Shown piece after piece: positions 10,029 through 21,334 of a stretch of DNA of 64,000 nt. The position numbers were made by a program, and so were the translations under genes. The notes below the pieces were generated by a model, which worked only from the letters and a program-made list of their open reading frames with translations, ran no database searches and had not been told where the DNA came from. Origin of the DNA: Stenogyne calaminthoides (Eukaryota > Streptophyta > Magnoliopsida > Lamiales > Lamiaceae); contig JBBCBC010000030.1 of the NCBI GenBank assembly GCA_037126765.1, positions 5,986,478 to 6,050,477 of the forward strand, read 5' to 3'. How positions within the stretch are numbered: the first letter of the stretch is position 1; every line of letters starts with the position of its first letter.

Positions 10029-12785
10029 TATACTATATGTGTGTATATACTATATATATGAAATCAGATCGTGAATTTCTTATAAAATATAAGCATCTAG
10101 ATAAATTATTTGTATCATTTATAATGTACATGTGTTTTTATGCATTTTTATGCAGATGTTGGACTTGATAAGTGTAATTAGATGTACTATTTATAGAATT
10201 CAAATTAAGCAAGAGCTTTACAAGTCCTTTTTAAACTGCATCATGCTAGATGTTGAACCCACTATAATATGTTCCTTTTTCTTCACTAAAGCAAGTGTAA
10301 TGTTTCCTTAAAATAATTAGGTACAAAGAAAAATTAAAAGCAGCTTAATCACATGACAAAAGGCATATGGTTTTCGTCTTTTTCACTTTGAATTAAAGTC
10401 ACTTTAACTGCAAAATAGTGCTCATATTTATAATTTCATGTTACGCTTTCATTTACATTTATGATGAATATATTATTTTAGTGCCTACTTATAAATAAAC
10501 TCGAAATAGTGCATTGTCGAGATCATAGCTTTAGAATTGAGAGCTATTTGTCATACTTTATATATTTTTAGCTTCAATAATTAAGTGCAAGAACGTGGGA
10601 CACGTGTACGTATAAGTGTATTACTAACTCTTAAATAAAAGTTTACAATTTTACCAACTGTGCACATGTGTTGCATGGGTATGGGTGCAGATGCGATACG
10701 ATTCGGTTGCGGAGATTTGAAAATTTTTAAAATTTTAGAATACGATACGGCAATAATATATCAATTTATTTTTATTTAATTATATATAACATTTGTAATA
10801 ATATCAAAAAAATTTACAATAATTATATATAAAAACCGTAATAGTAACAAAAGTAGTTAAAACACATGTACATATCAAGAGAGTAGTTGTTTATTAGTTC
10901 ATTTAATTGATTTCTAATTATTAATTTATTAGTTATTTACTTATTTAATATTTAATTTATTAAAAAATATTTATAAATTATAATATTTTCTTGTTAATGA
11001 GTAATACTAGTACGTAGTGTTGTTCCCGAATTGACGTAAGTTTGGATCTTTGGGGTTTGTTATTTAATTTATTAAATTATTAGTAAATTTTAAAATATTA
11101 TAAAAAAATACAAATAATTTAATAAATTTTACAATAATACTCTAATACGTATCCAATACGCGTATCTTCGAAGGGGGATACACGTATCCAAATTTAAAAA
11201 AAAAAAGTGAAATACGCCACGTGATGTATCGGGTGCGAATTCGAGGCAAAGCTCACCTGCACTTACGCCCCTGGCGTATCTGATACTCTATACTATTAAT
11301 TTTTTAAGAATTCGTACATTAGAGTTGTGCACTTATAGATAAATAAAAGTTAATTTATTAAATAAAATTTGTGTGAAACAGTAATATTTTTATGTTGTAC
11401 TAATAAGTAATGAGTGATACTTTTAAAATTAAGTATTATTATTTCACCGCGAAGTGATATTGCAAGAAAATTGTAACAAGTTTTAATGAACTCGACAAAA
11501 TTAGTACTAATTATTTCTATTAAAACTTTTACATATAGTATTTCTTGTGTACTTTAACAGTGAAACATTGTTGTTCATGTAGTAATATATGTAGTATATC
11601 AACAACAATTTATTATTGCATATTTATATTATGTGTCATTAGTTAGCATAATACTGTATGAACAAAAGTAATATTAATGTTAGAATAAACACGTAATAAT
11701 GTTGTTATTACTCGATTCGACCTGATTTAGACCTGTAAACATTTTTAGTTATTATATTCAAGAGGAATGGGTCTCATGTACACTTGGGTGCGATGTCTTG
11801 TTTTCATAGTGTATTTTTAAGCGTCTGTTATATAAAAAGTAAACGTGCAACTATTCCAAAATGTAAGCGTCAACTATGTTACCATATTACTTGATTCTGA
11901 CTTTTTTACGTGTAAATAAATTGATTTTTCAACATAACAAGTTCTGGCGACTTTTAAAATCGATTTATGAAGACTGCAGTCACAACGAGTCATATAAAAC
12001 ACAAGCATTTAAGAGATATTATATTACCCATATAATATTTGTATATAGTAACTTTTTGTAATGCATATATCTTTGTTTATAAGTAAAAATAATTAGAAAT
12101 TAAATCAAAATCAAGATTTGAACCCTCACTATGATTGATAGTGAAGATATGGTCCAATTTATTCAACATAATTAATGGCATCCATCTGACTTGTCTTTCT
12201 CACACTGTACAAGTACTATCCATGAAAAGATGCATGATTTTGGGTTGAAAATGACGTGGCACGTCCCATCTTTTTCAACTTAAAAAAATTAAAATATATG
12301 CCGATTTGTCAAAACCAAACAAATGTGGTGTATGGATCCAAAAATCTTGATGTGGAAATTGGTGTCATAAATTTGATTTTTTTTTTCTTAATCATGTTAT
12401 TATGTATTACCTCTCTTTTTCCCATTATATTTATCTCATTTTCTTTTTATAGACGTTCCACTATATTTATTTTAGTTCATAAAAGAAAAAAATAACACTT
12501 CATTAATTATTATTTTAATATTATTTTTCCCACTTTTTATCTCAACTATCCCAAAATACTTTCACTTTTCATCCATTAAATACTATAAAAGTCCATTATT
12601 TATTATTTTAATATTATTTTTATTCAACAAAAAGAAATGGGATAAATATAACGCAACGGTGGGAGTAGTATTTACTAACAAAAGTAGATTTTGTTAGATA
12701 TCTTTGCATTTAGAAACAAATGCGTATGGAATCCGAATATTTTGACATTTTAAGTTACATTTTCTTTGTTATTATAATTAAGTTG
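10029..12785. other. Gene-free AT-rich DNA with degenerate MITE sequence
   Basis: No gene seen. At about 10675-11275 lies a possible hAT derivative: its right end, read inverted, begins CAGGGGCGTAAGTGCAGGTG and partly matches the left end CATGGGTATGGGTGCAGATG. The interior contains many ATACG/CGTAT words; no matching target duplication was found. At about 11765-12060 is a segment related, in inverse orientation, to 5525-5765. Around 12450-12670 there is a Stowaway-like edge ending GGTGGGAGTAGTA. Confidence 0.5.
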
Positions 12786-13435
12786 CATTAACTAAAAAAA
12801 ATGATTTAACGAGGGTGCTTGAAGAGGGAATTTAAAACCCTCGTCATTACAAAGAATTTTAACGAAAACAAGATTTAATGAGAATTTAACGAGAGAATAC
12901 AACCCACGTAAAAGGACGGGAGATTTAACGAGAGAATTTCCTGGTCAAACTGTTCACGAGGGCAGCCACCCTCGACAACTTTATCTGACAATTGCGCGAG
13001 AGATTCAACCCCTCGACAATTTTAGATTGTTGAATTATAAACACACTATAAGTTTAACAATAAGGCAATAATATATACTTATGATTACAAATCCTTTCTA
13101 CTTAAAATTTATCTCAAGAATACATGATATCATGGTAATAATTAATTAATATTGTATAACTCTTTATTTTTTTTATGTGCTAATTCTGTGGCAAACCTCC
13201 ACTAATTTATTTTTTCTTCTTTGCTGTGATATTGCTTATATTTAGGGAACGTCATCAATTCATGTTATATTGATTCATTATTTATTTTTCTTATTATTTT
13301 TATTTATTGTTTTGAAAAGTAAATGAAGGCGCTTGAATTGATTTAATTCTAGGACTCACTAATTTACTACTAAAATGATAATCAAAATAGCAAAAACAAT
13401 ACATAATCACAATAGAATCCAACCAATTAATAAAT

Positions 13436-13740
13436 GATCAATATAAGTGTATATATGTCCACATGTTAGTAAATAGTGAAAAAGAATATAAAAGTGATTA
13501 CTTCGCAATTTTATTAAAAATAATTTAGTAAAAACGATCAACATAAGAATGTATATATGTACACATGTTAGTAAATAGTGAAAAAGAATATAAAAGTGAT
13601 TATTTTATAATTTTATTGAAAATATTTTAGTAAAAACAATCAACATAAAAGTATATATATGTACACACATGTTAATAAATAGTGCAAAAGAATATAAAAG
13701 TAATTATTTTACAATTTTATTGAAAATATTTTAATTAAAT
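13436..13740. repeat. Tandem repeat, three units of ~101 bp
   Basis: Units start at 13436, 13536 and 13638, each containing ATCAAYATAA, CACATGTTA, TAAATAGTG and AAGAATATAAAAGT. They are highly similar, with few differences (TACTTCGC in unit 1 versus TATTTTAT in unit 2). The repeat is very AT-rich and lies inside the CACTA-like element. Confidence 0.85.
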
Positions 13741-13968
13741 AGAATATATAACAAAGAAATAAAATTAAATGATATAAGAAACAAAATAAATAACACAAAA
13801 TATATAATATACATACATTAAAAAAGACTAACTTAATGAATAACTCGTCTTGCCCAAACGGTTTGATAAAGCACGCAAGACCTTTACATACAAGGAGATC
13901 GCGTGTTTGACTTCACATGGGGCAAAATTTTGCCCAAATGCACAGGGTTCGAAATTGGCCAAATGCAT

Positions 13969-14107
13969 TTTTTGGCCGAGTTACAGTTGGCGAGGGTGAC
14001 TTTTCCTCGCTAAATTTAGCATGGGATCTGCATCCCGAGAGAAATTTTTGGCCGAGTTACAATTGGCGAGGACGACTTTCTCTCGCTAAATTTAGTGAGG
14101 GATCTGC
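13969..14107 (+). repeat. Direct duplication of ~70 bp
   Basis: Two adjacent copies of a block starting TTTTTGGCCGAGTTACA, passing through TTGGCGAGG and TCGCTAAATTTAG and ending GGGATCTGCA. They lie at 13969-14034 and 14044-14107. The duplication lies inside a chance open frame at 13917-14183 that has no recognisable product. Confidence 0.75.
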
Positions 14108-14439
14108 AGCCTTCAATAAATGGAAAACCCTAACAATTGCCAGCCCTCGCCTTTTGCTGAGGGCCCGATTTTGCCCTCGTTAATTAATTAGCGAATAGAA
14201 TTTTAAAGAGAGTCATGTTCCCTCGTTAAAACCCTCTTTATATAGTATTCCCTCGTTAAATTCCTCTTTAAATAGTCATTATTTTGTGGTGATTTCTTTT
14301 TATAATTCAGTATATGACCCAAGAATAATGATGTCCTGTGGACTAGAACTCACTGTTCACTAGTGGGGGCCCTACTTCAAACCAGAGTCATTTTAAAAAA
14401 AATAATACATACTCTTATGTATACAACCACTCTTATAAA

Positions 14440-14775
14440 CTAGTATTTATGTCATTTAATACTATGATCTCAATTTATAAGTGTAATGATATCAGTTGAT
14501 AAGTGTACTGATATTAGTTTGTAAGTGTAGTGATATAAATTTCAAATTATGAACAAGTTTCACCGGAAACTTGTTAAACACAAACTTTCATATGAAACTT
14601 ATTCATAGTCTGAAACATTAAACTGATATCATTGCACTTATAAACTAATATCATTACTCTTATAAATTAATATTTAATACTATGATATTAGTTTGTAATT
14701 ATCGTATATCAATTGATAATTATTGTGATATTAATTTATAAATATTATAATAATATAAATTTATACTATAAATAA
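14440..14775. repeat. Fold-back repeat family Q, copy 1
   Basis: AT-rich inverted repeat built from TTATAAGTGTAATGATATC-type words on the left and the inverse on the right, around a centre with GTTTCACCGGAAACTTG. Related sequence occurs at about 23745-23945, 45725-45960 and 54595-54740. This looks like a MITE family; edges are approximate. Confidence 0.55.
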
Positions 14776-14956
14776 ATTTTAACAGAGACTTAGTCCTAAA
14801 ATAAAAGAAAACCTAATAATATATATCCCACGATATAAGCGCATTTTCCTAGAGGCACTTTGATCTGAACAAAAAATACAGAATGATTAAACTCTAGTGA
14901 GATCAACAATCAAGTTACATTGTGACCGCTTGTAGGCTTAGGAGTAACTCTTTTGT

Positions 14957-15143
14957 AACCAGGTGGCTTAGCCCACCTGGCCACTGGACTCCTCAATTGA
15001 GTGGGAGACTTAGGTTCGATTCATTTTGGAAACAAATTGAAGTATGGGAGTTATAAGGTGGCTTGGTGAATTTGTGGAGTGTTTGGGTGTTTGGTGTACT
15101 AACTACTAACATCTAACAACTAACTTTGTCCGATAAAAAAAAT
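14957..15143 (+). mobile_element. SINE with 15-bp target duplication
   Basis: A 187-bp body begins AACCAGGTGGCTTAGCCCAC, an A-box-like word, and has a B-box word GGTTCGATTC about 50 bp on. It ends TTTGTCCGATAAAAAAAA. It is flanked by GAGTAACTCTTTTGT (14942-14956) and GAGCAACTCTTTTGT (15144-15158), 14 of 15 identical. This is a tRNA-derived SINE transcribed by RNA polymerase III. Its 3' half matches the SINE at 20471-20660. Confidence 0.85.
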
Positions 15144-15185
15144 GAGCAACTCTTTTGTGAAACTTAGTATAAGACAAAAGTTTGT

Positions 15186-15352
15186 ATAGACCTAGTTTAT
15201 ATTATGAATCTTATTTTTAATATATAATATTTGACCATATTCAAGATATAATACGGGTCAAGTTTAGTGATTTAGAAAAAAATGTTAAAAATTATCAGTA
15301 AAATTGATCAAATAATTCAAATTCATATCATCGACTTGATTTATGAGAGACC
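15186..15352 (+). repeat. MITE family P, copy 1
   Basis: Starts TAGACCTAGTTTATATTATG and carries AATACGGGTCAAGTTTAGTG in the middle. Near-identical layouts occur at 17008-17158 (+) and 51803-51967 (-). Ends are weakly inverted (TAGACCTAGTT / GAC.TGATT). Confidence 0.65.
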
Positions 15353-15470
15353 AATTCATAGTATAAAGATAGTGCAAGTAATATAGTCCACTAGAAATAA
15401 GTATTGAGTCAAACCCACTAAAACTGTTAAGTGAAAACAATAAATATTCATTGTTTAGTAAAAACAATTA

Positions 15471-15745
15471 CTCCCTCTATCTTATTTTTATTGCTCAAAT
15501 AAAAATGTCACGAATTTTTATGGGAGAATTGTTTATTAATATTAAGAGGGGTAAAGTTGTTTTTTTTAAGGTGAAACAAAAAATATATATTTATATGTGT
15601 AAATGTTAATGACATGAGATACAAATTAAATATATTTGTAAGAGATTTGTTTAAGAGAGTAAAATTATTTTTTACTATTTATGATATGAGAAAATTAAAT
15701 AAAGACATTTATTTTTGAATGAGCAATAAAAAATTAAATAAGATG
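15471..15745. mobile_element. Stowaway-like MITE, second copy
   Basis: Begins ACTCCCTCTATCTTATTTTT followed by ATTGCTCAAA. The right end has GAGCAATAAAAAATTAAATA then AGATGG, an inverse of the left end. The interior matches 5041-5885 without the nested insertions. The last few bases of the right terminus are degraded. Confidence 0.6.
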
Positions 15746-16259
15746 GTTTGTCATTTCCTTATGTATTTATTATTATATTTCTTGATGTATAAGTACACTA
15801 ACATATTGTTCATGCTCATAGTAAATCGTATGAGATTTAATTTGTTCATGCATAAAAGTATGGAATTACTATGGAAAGAAAGTCGTGGAAATGTTTATGA
15901 AGGTGCACAGGTGATTGGTAAGCCAAACATGGCCCAAGGATTTATTTCCCAAACAAATTATAAATTTCCCTCATTTCATTTTCAAAGTCGTACGATGTTG
16001 ACCCACCAACTACCCTTTGCATGCTGTTTAATTAGTAATTAAACCAACTCTTATTTAATTATAACTATTATAGCCGCCTCATTTAAAGTGTTTGGACCTC
16101 AAGTCAAAACACACATATTAAAATAATTTAAATTTTCAAATGAGTTAATAATTATCTAAGGGTAAATATCATACGAAATCCACTAATTAAGGGCATATAA
16201 CTAAACGTTTATAAGGAAGGTTAGACTCGTTAAATTAATCAATTTACGCTTAGCTAATT

Positions 16260-16564
16260 TTTTTTTGACAAACAGATATATAATTTATTACAATGAGTTT
16301 CTTTTACCACATGACGCATTTTTTTTTTCATCTTATCCACCGGAACCATAACATCACCTTCTCCAATCCAAGTGTGAGGACAGGGGAGGTCAACACTTGC
16401 TAGCTTTCAGTATTTTCGAACATGGTCTATATTCCACACTAAAGTTTCATACACATTCTTTAAGGGTGGAAAATCCCCATTAAATCCTAATAAAGAGGGG
16501 AAACATGTCTCGAATTCAGGATCTATTGGTCTAGGTAGTGGTGCTCTAACCACTTGAACTATAC
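16260..16564 (-). mobile_element. SINE, minus strand
   Basis: Read on the minus strand, the head has TAGTTCAAGTGGTTAGAGCA (A-box) and, about 40 bp on, GAATTCGAGAC (B-box). The body runs on to T-rich plus-strand tracts at 16319-16330 and 16258-16266 that correspond to A-rich tail sequence. Similar words CTTAGCTAATT (16249-16259) and CTTAGCTAAATT (from 16566) flank it as a probable target duplication. About 300 bp is long for a plant SINE, so an internal insertion is possible. Confidence 0.65.
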
Positions 16565-17007
16565 ACTTAGCTAAATTATAAATAGTTAACATTTAAGGTA
16601 ATTCATATATAATTATTAATAAAATGATAATTCATAATTAATATAGTAAAAACTAAGCTTGTCAACATGAATACATGATTGATAGGCAGGAGGTGTATAT
16701 TATTTATAAGCATTTTTTCCAGCTCTAAAAAAAATTCCACGCAATGGGTTGAAAATTAAATATTACCTTCATTGCCAAAATCTGAAACAAAGAATAAAAA
16801 TAAAAAAATCCATCAATGTAATTTGTTAATTTGAGTTCTTATCTGCGGCCGCCCTTGGAATATCAACTTTTTTAATATAGAAATTTTTTATTTATTTATA
16901 TTTTTAATTAGTAAAATCTTTGCATTTCGGTTTTCTTGGGTTACAAAATTTCTCTCTCTTATAATATGGAAAAATTTCGCTTCCTAGAATAAAGACAAAA
17001 AAATTTA

Positions 17008-17158
17008 TAGACCTAATTTATGTTATGAACCTTATTTTTAATTCATGACATTTGACCCTACCCAGGATATAATACGGGTCAAGTTTAGTGATTTAGAAAA
17101 ATCAGTTGAAAATGGGTCAAATAATTCAAGTTCATGATATAGACCTGGTTCATGGAGA
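17008..17158 (+). repeat. MITE family P, copy 2
   Basis: Shares TATAATACGGGTCAAGTTTA and TGATTTAGAAAAA with 15186-15352. Here the ends are more clearly inverted: TAGACCTAATTTATGTTATG on the left and CATGATATAGACCTGGTT on the right. Confidence 0.65.
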
Positions 17159-17355
17159 ACAACTCTAGAATAAAATCATAGATACATCTAACTATTTAAA
17201 CTAACTATTTTAAATAGACAAAAACTCGTATAAGTCGGTCTTATGCATAAAACGAGCATTACTGCACATTTAAGCTTGCACAGCTGCACTTGGACATTCA
17301 TTTTTTCAAACAGCTCTCCAAACTATAGCTTGAAGAGCGGTTTTATTAAAAAAAA

Positions 17356-17492
17356 ATAGACAGCGGTTCAAAACTGCTGTCTAAGAACAAAACTTAGACA
17401 ACGGGTATGAACCGTTGTGCAAGTGATTTTGGAGTGCTATTTTGAACCCCTGTCCAAGGTAAATTTTGTACAACGGTTTAGAACCGCTGTCT
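17356..17492. repeat. CACTA subterminal palindromes
   Basis: Four imperfect palindromes based on GACAGCGGTTC...GAACCGCTGTC lie at about 17356-17382, 17395-17422, 17432-17457 and 17469-17492. Such arrays are typical of EnSpm subterminal regions, where the element's own DNA-binding protein binds. The units differ, for example CAACGGGTATGAACCGTTG, and the third is the most degraded. Confidence 0.75.
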
Positions 17493-18621
17493 AGCCCATA
17501 TATATATATACACCTCAGCCCCAATTTTCATCCCATTCGCGAATTTCATCCCCATTTTAGCGCTGCAATCCCTAGCTCCGACCCACCGTTCCGCCGTCGC
17601 CGCTGCTGCCGTCCTCTCCTGCCGCCTTCGCCGCCTTCCTCTACCTCCGCCTCCACCAGGTAATTAATTAATTTGCTATCTTTTATGTATTATATTGTAC
17701 ATGTTTATATACATATATATATATATTATATATATTGTTAGTTTATATAAATGTTAGGATTAATAATGTTAGGATTTATTTATATAAATGTGTTTATATG
17801 TATATATATTGTTTGGCTTGGTTTAGCTAATTTGTTAGGATTAATTGGTGATTTTTTTATGTTAATTTAAAGATGAACTTCATTATGCACTCCAAGTGTT
17901 TGATGAAATGCATGTCTGTGGATTTAATCATAAATTAGGATTGGGATATATTTTTGATATGGTTGGTTATTTTTTATGCTAATTTAGAGATGAACTTCAT
18001 GATTCACTCCAAGTGTTTGATCAAATGCATGTTTGTGGATTTAAGCTTAAATTAGGATTGACATATATTTTTAAGTTGGTTGGTGATTTTTTATGGTAAT
18101 TTAGAATTAATGAGATGTTTTGGAATTACTTGATTTAATTTTGGGTGTACGATGATTATGTTGGTTCTAGGGTATTAATGCTCCAACCATATTGTGATAT
18201 ATGATTGGGTGTTTGAGGTGGATAAATTTTAAATATTTAAGAGGGTGTTTGGAGTCGGGTAAATTAGGTAGGGAATTTTTTTACTTTAATTAAAATATAC
18301 TTGCGTTGGATATTGGAGAATTCTATATATATGTAATGTGTGTATTTTGGGATTGTGTGTGTATTACAAGAATACATAAATGATAGAAGAAAAGGTTGGT
18401 TTGAACAAAAATGCTATGAAAAGTTGTGTCGGTAATGGTTGGATAGGTTGCATTGAAGAAAATAAAAATAGAGAATAAGAAATAGGTAAGAACGTAGGTT
18501 TCATTAGCAACAAATTATGTTAGGTTTTTATACATTAGGATATGTACATGGTATGAGATAAGGGGTGAACTCATCTCTTCTGTAATCATATTATCTTTCC
18601 TATAGGAATCTCTAGTTCTAT

Positions 18622-20005
18622 ATGGATCGAAAGTGGGTTCGAGCAGATCGATTATCAGAGGAGTATAGGAATTGGGTGGAAGAATTTTGTAATCATGCAA
18701 TTAGACACTGCACCGACCATCGGTACATTTCATGTCCGTGTTGAAAATGTATGAATGGAAAAACCGTTAGTGACCACTTGATGATTCAGGGTATTGATAA
18801 AACATATACCGTATGGACATCTCATGGTGAGAGAAGAGATGTATGTAGCTCAAGCAACCTAGGAACTGACTTTAGGTTTGAAGATACAGTGGATGCGGAT
18901 AGTTTCGGAGATGTACCGACTGTTGATACATTGAGTGAGGATGACGATGATCTGCGAGATCACCCTTATATGTCAGAGAAGTTAAGGGATTCTGCTGGAT
19001 TACCCCTTTGGCCCGGATGTAAGAAGGCAACAAAACTGTCAGCTGTGTTGATATTGTTCAACCTAAAAGCAGCTAACCAGTTGTCTGATGCGTGCTTCAC
19101 AAGTATGCTGGAAGTAGTTAGTGGTCTATTGCCTGATAGAAATGTACTGCCTACGAGAGCATATGATACTCAAGTCCATCGGGTTAACACATCAGAAAAT
19201 TCATGCTTGTCCGGGTGATTGTATCTTATTTCGGAAGGAGTATGCAGACCTCGATGAATGTCCCAAGTGTGGGGAGAAGCGATATAAGAAAAATAAATCT
19301 CCCACGAAGGTGATGTAGTACTTTCCAATAATACAAAGATTCAGGAGAATGTATAGTAGCACTGTGGATACTAGAAATTTAACTTGGCATCATGATGATA
19401 TGATCAAAGATGGAATGCTAAGACACCCTGCTGATTCACCCCAGTGGAAGACATTCAATGTCAGGCATCCAGAATTTGGCAACGAGCCACGACACTTGCG
19501 TCTTGCACTCTCAACTGACGGAATGAATCTGTTTGGTATCCAAAGTACCAACCACAATACATGACCAGTGATTCTGTTAATTTATAATCTCTCACCCGAG
19601 TTGTGCATGAAGCACACTTACATGATGTTGTCTATGTTGATATCAGGACCCAAACAACCTGGTAACGACATAGATGTATATCTGGCTCATTTGATACAAG
19701 ATTTGAAGCTCCTGTGGGATGAGGGTGTTGATGTGTATGATGCTTGTAGAAAGGAGAATTTCAAGTTGAAGGTCATGTTGTTTGGAACTATCAATGATTT
19801 TTCCCTCTTACGGGAATCTATCTAGATATAGTGTGAAGGGGGCCGATGCATGTCCTTGTTATACCAAGAAGACACATCACATTCGCTTGAGTCATTGTAG
19901 AAAGACCGTTTATATGGAACATAGGAGGTGGTTGGACCCAACGCATAAGTACAGTACAACCTACCACAAATTAACATTCATCTCTCCCAAAATGATAAAG
20001 TGCTA
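18622..20005 (+). pseudogene. TNP2-like CACTA transposase remnant
   Basis: The frame starts MDRKWVRADRLSEEY, the conserved opening of plant CACTA transposases (Transposase-associated domain). It has CNHAIRH and CPC.KC cysteines and an in-frame TGA at 18744. It then continues through HPYMSEKLRDSAGL. A frameshift near 19150 leads to KIHACPGDCILFRKEY, DECPKCGEKRY, a TAG, then RHPADSPQWKTF and LRLALSTDGMNLFG, which are Transposase_21 core motifs. After another stop come YNLSPELCMKHTYMMLSMLI and GPKQPGNDIDVYL. A second frameshift near 19800 gives the last recognised block, GADACPCYTKKTHHIRLSH. It ends about 20005, so roughly half of the protein is present. At least three stops and two frameshifts mean it is inactive. 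Confidence 0.88.
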
Positions 20006-20470
20006 ATATTCACATTATGCCCCATCTCACCGTGAGACCGTCTTACACAAGTGTATCTCTTTTAAATATATTAATTAATATCAATGATGTAGAAATTGAT
20101 CTATGTGGCGTTTAGGCACTAGGCAGCGGATCTAACTTTGAAAAAAAAACGGTAGTTATAGGTGTTTTTGGTGCCTAAGTGGCAAAAACTTTGAAAAAAA
20201 AATGGTAGTTAGGCGTTTTTGTTGCCCAAGTGTCCAAGTCTGGTGTTTAGGCATGCAGCTTAATTTTATTTATTTTTTTAACGAGAGAAGACGTGTGATT
20301 TCAGTTGTTAATTTTTAAAAAATAAATTAAAACACGACTAACAGAACAAAACTCCCTTAAATTCAAATTGAGAGAAGAATATGCTCGTTGTCGTGGTCGT
20401 CATTGTCGTTCGCTCAGTGTCTGTCCGCCCAAGCACTCGTCAATAAGGTATTATTTGACAATGAGAGGTT
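20006..20470. other. Gene-free spacer
   Basis: No gene. Contains a local near-duplication around 20100-20230 (AACTTTGAAAAAAAA, TAGTTAGGTGTTTTTG-like words) and the left target-site copy of the following SINE at 20451-20470. Confidence 0.5.
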
Positions 20471-20660
20471 TTTTTTTTATCGGGACAAAGTTAGATGTTA
20501 GTAGTTAGTACACCAAGCACCCAAATACTCCACGAAATCGCCAATCCACCTTATAACTCCCATAACTCCAATTGTTAGGAGAATCGAATCGAAGGTGTGT
20601 TCCAATAGGGAAGGGGTGGTAATGGGGTAAATTTAAAGCCTTTGATTTTATTTGACAATT
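20471..20660 (-). mobile_element. SINE, minus strand, with perfect 20-bp target duplication
   Basis: TTATTTGACAATGAGAGGTT occurs exactly at 20451-20470 and 20661-20680. On the minus strand the body has a B-box-like CGATTCGATTC and ends TTTGTCCCGATAAAAAAAA. Its 3' half (GGGAGTTATAAGGTGG through ACTAACTACTAACATCTAAC) matches the SINE at 14957-15143, while the 5' head differs. Confidence 0.85.
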
Positions 20661-20680
20661 TTATTTGACAATGAGAGGTT

Positions 20681-21334
20681 ATGATCTTAGAATAGATTAA
20701 TGATAAGACAAGTATTAATAGTTTTCAGTAGACTAAAATTCCAAAGAAGATCATGTTTAAGTGTTCTATGTCAAATTAATTTCCTTTTATTCTATAATAG
20801 ATAATGAATCTAAGAAAATAAAGTTTGAATTGATATCTTGATTTGGACGCTGAAATAATGAAATCGTTTATAAATTTTGAAATATATATATATTTGTTAC
20901 AAAAAAAAAAAATATTCCACGTGTTATATAAAACTCATATGAGTATAAAAATTCAATCTGAGTCCTTCCTACAACTGTTCTTCGACTCCTCATCCTTGAT
21001 CAATATAAATCAGAAATACACGCTGAGTTATCAAGTTCAATACGAAATAACATAATTTTTTTAAAAAAAAAGCATAGGAGTAACATAGTATTTAATTTAC
21101 AATTTGTTAGATACTCCTTTCTCCCATACAATGCATCTGGTTCCACTTCGTATCCCCAGACAATTCTCAGATTCCTCTCTCACTCAAAAGAAGAAGAAAA
21201 ACCCCTTTTCCTTTTATATCTATAATAATAATTATAACCATTTTCCCTAAAATATCACCACGCTGCATTCATTAAAAAAATGAATCAAGATTGATTAAAA
21301 ATCAAACCCAATATTTAATGCGTTGCGATTAATG
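20681..21334. other. 3' flank of the methyltransferase gene
   Basis: AT-rich, no coding signal. It should hold the 3' UTR of the minus-strand gene that ends at 21335. Nothing else recognised. Confidence 0.5.

Larger units (their letters stand above)
12786..14291. mobile_element. CACTA-like non-autonomous element
   Basis: The right end, read inverted, begins CACCACAAAATAATGACT, close to the CACTACAARAA terminus of CACTA elements. The left end reads CATTAACTAAAAAAAATGA. Both ends carry repeated subterminal words (ATTTAACGAGGG and the inverse CCCTCGTTAAA) at 12806-12960 and 14180-14270, as expected for CACTA subterminal repeats. No matching 3-bp target duplication could be confirmed. The interior includes a three-unit tandem repeat (13436-13740) and a duplicated block at 13969-14107. 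No transposase is present. Confidence 0.6.
17340..20005 (+). mobile_element. CACTA/EnSpm transposon, truncated
   Basis: The left part has palindromic subterminal repeats (17356-17492), then a 5' leader with C-rich coding-like sequence (17510-17660), an intron-rich AT stretch, and a TNP2-type transposase remnant (18622-20005). The exact CACTA terminus is not recognisable and the right end, including any TNPA-like gene, is missing. It is a decayed class II element, separate from the derivative at 12786-14291. Confidence 0.75.

Noticed and set aside
13917..14183. 88-codon frame in the CACTA-like element as a gene
   Set aside because: Built from a direct duplication of subterminal repeat sequence; no domain.
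14957..15020. A functional tRNA gene
   Set aside because: A/B-box words are present, but no cloverleaf could be drawn; target duplications and an A-rich tail identify a SINE.
16845..16852. NotI site GCGGCCGC as possible vector contamination
   Set aside because: An isolated 8-bp word with no vector or adaptor sequence around it.
17466..17663. 65-codon proline/serine-rich frame in the CACTA leader
   Set aside because: Composition reflects a C-rich leader; no homology and the frame begins inside the subterminal repeats.
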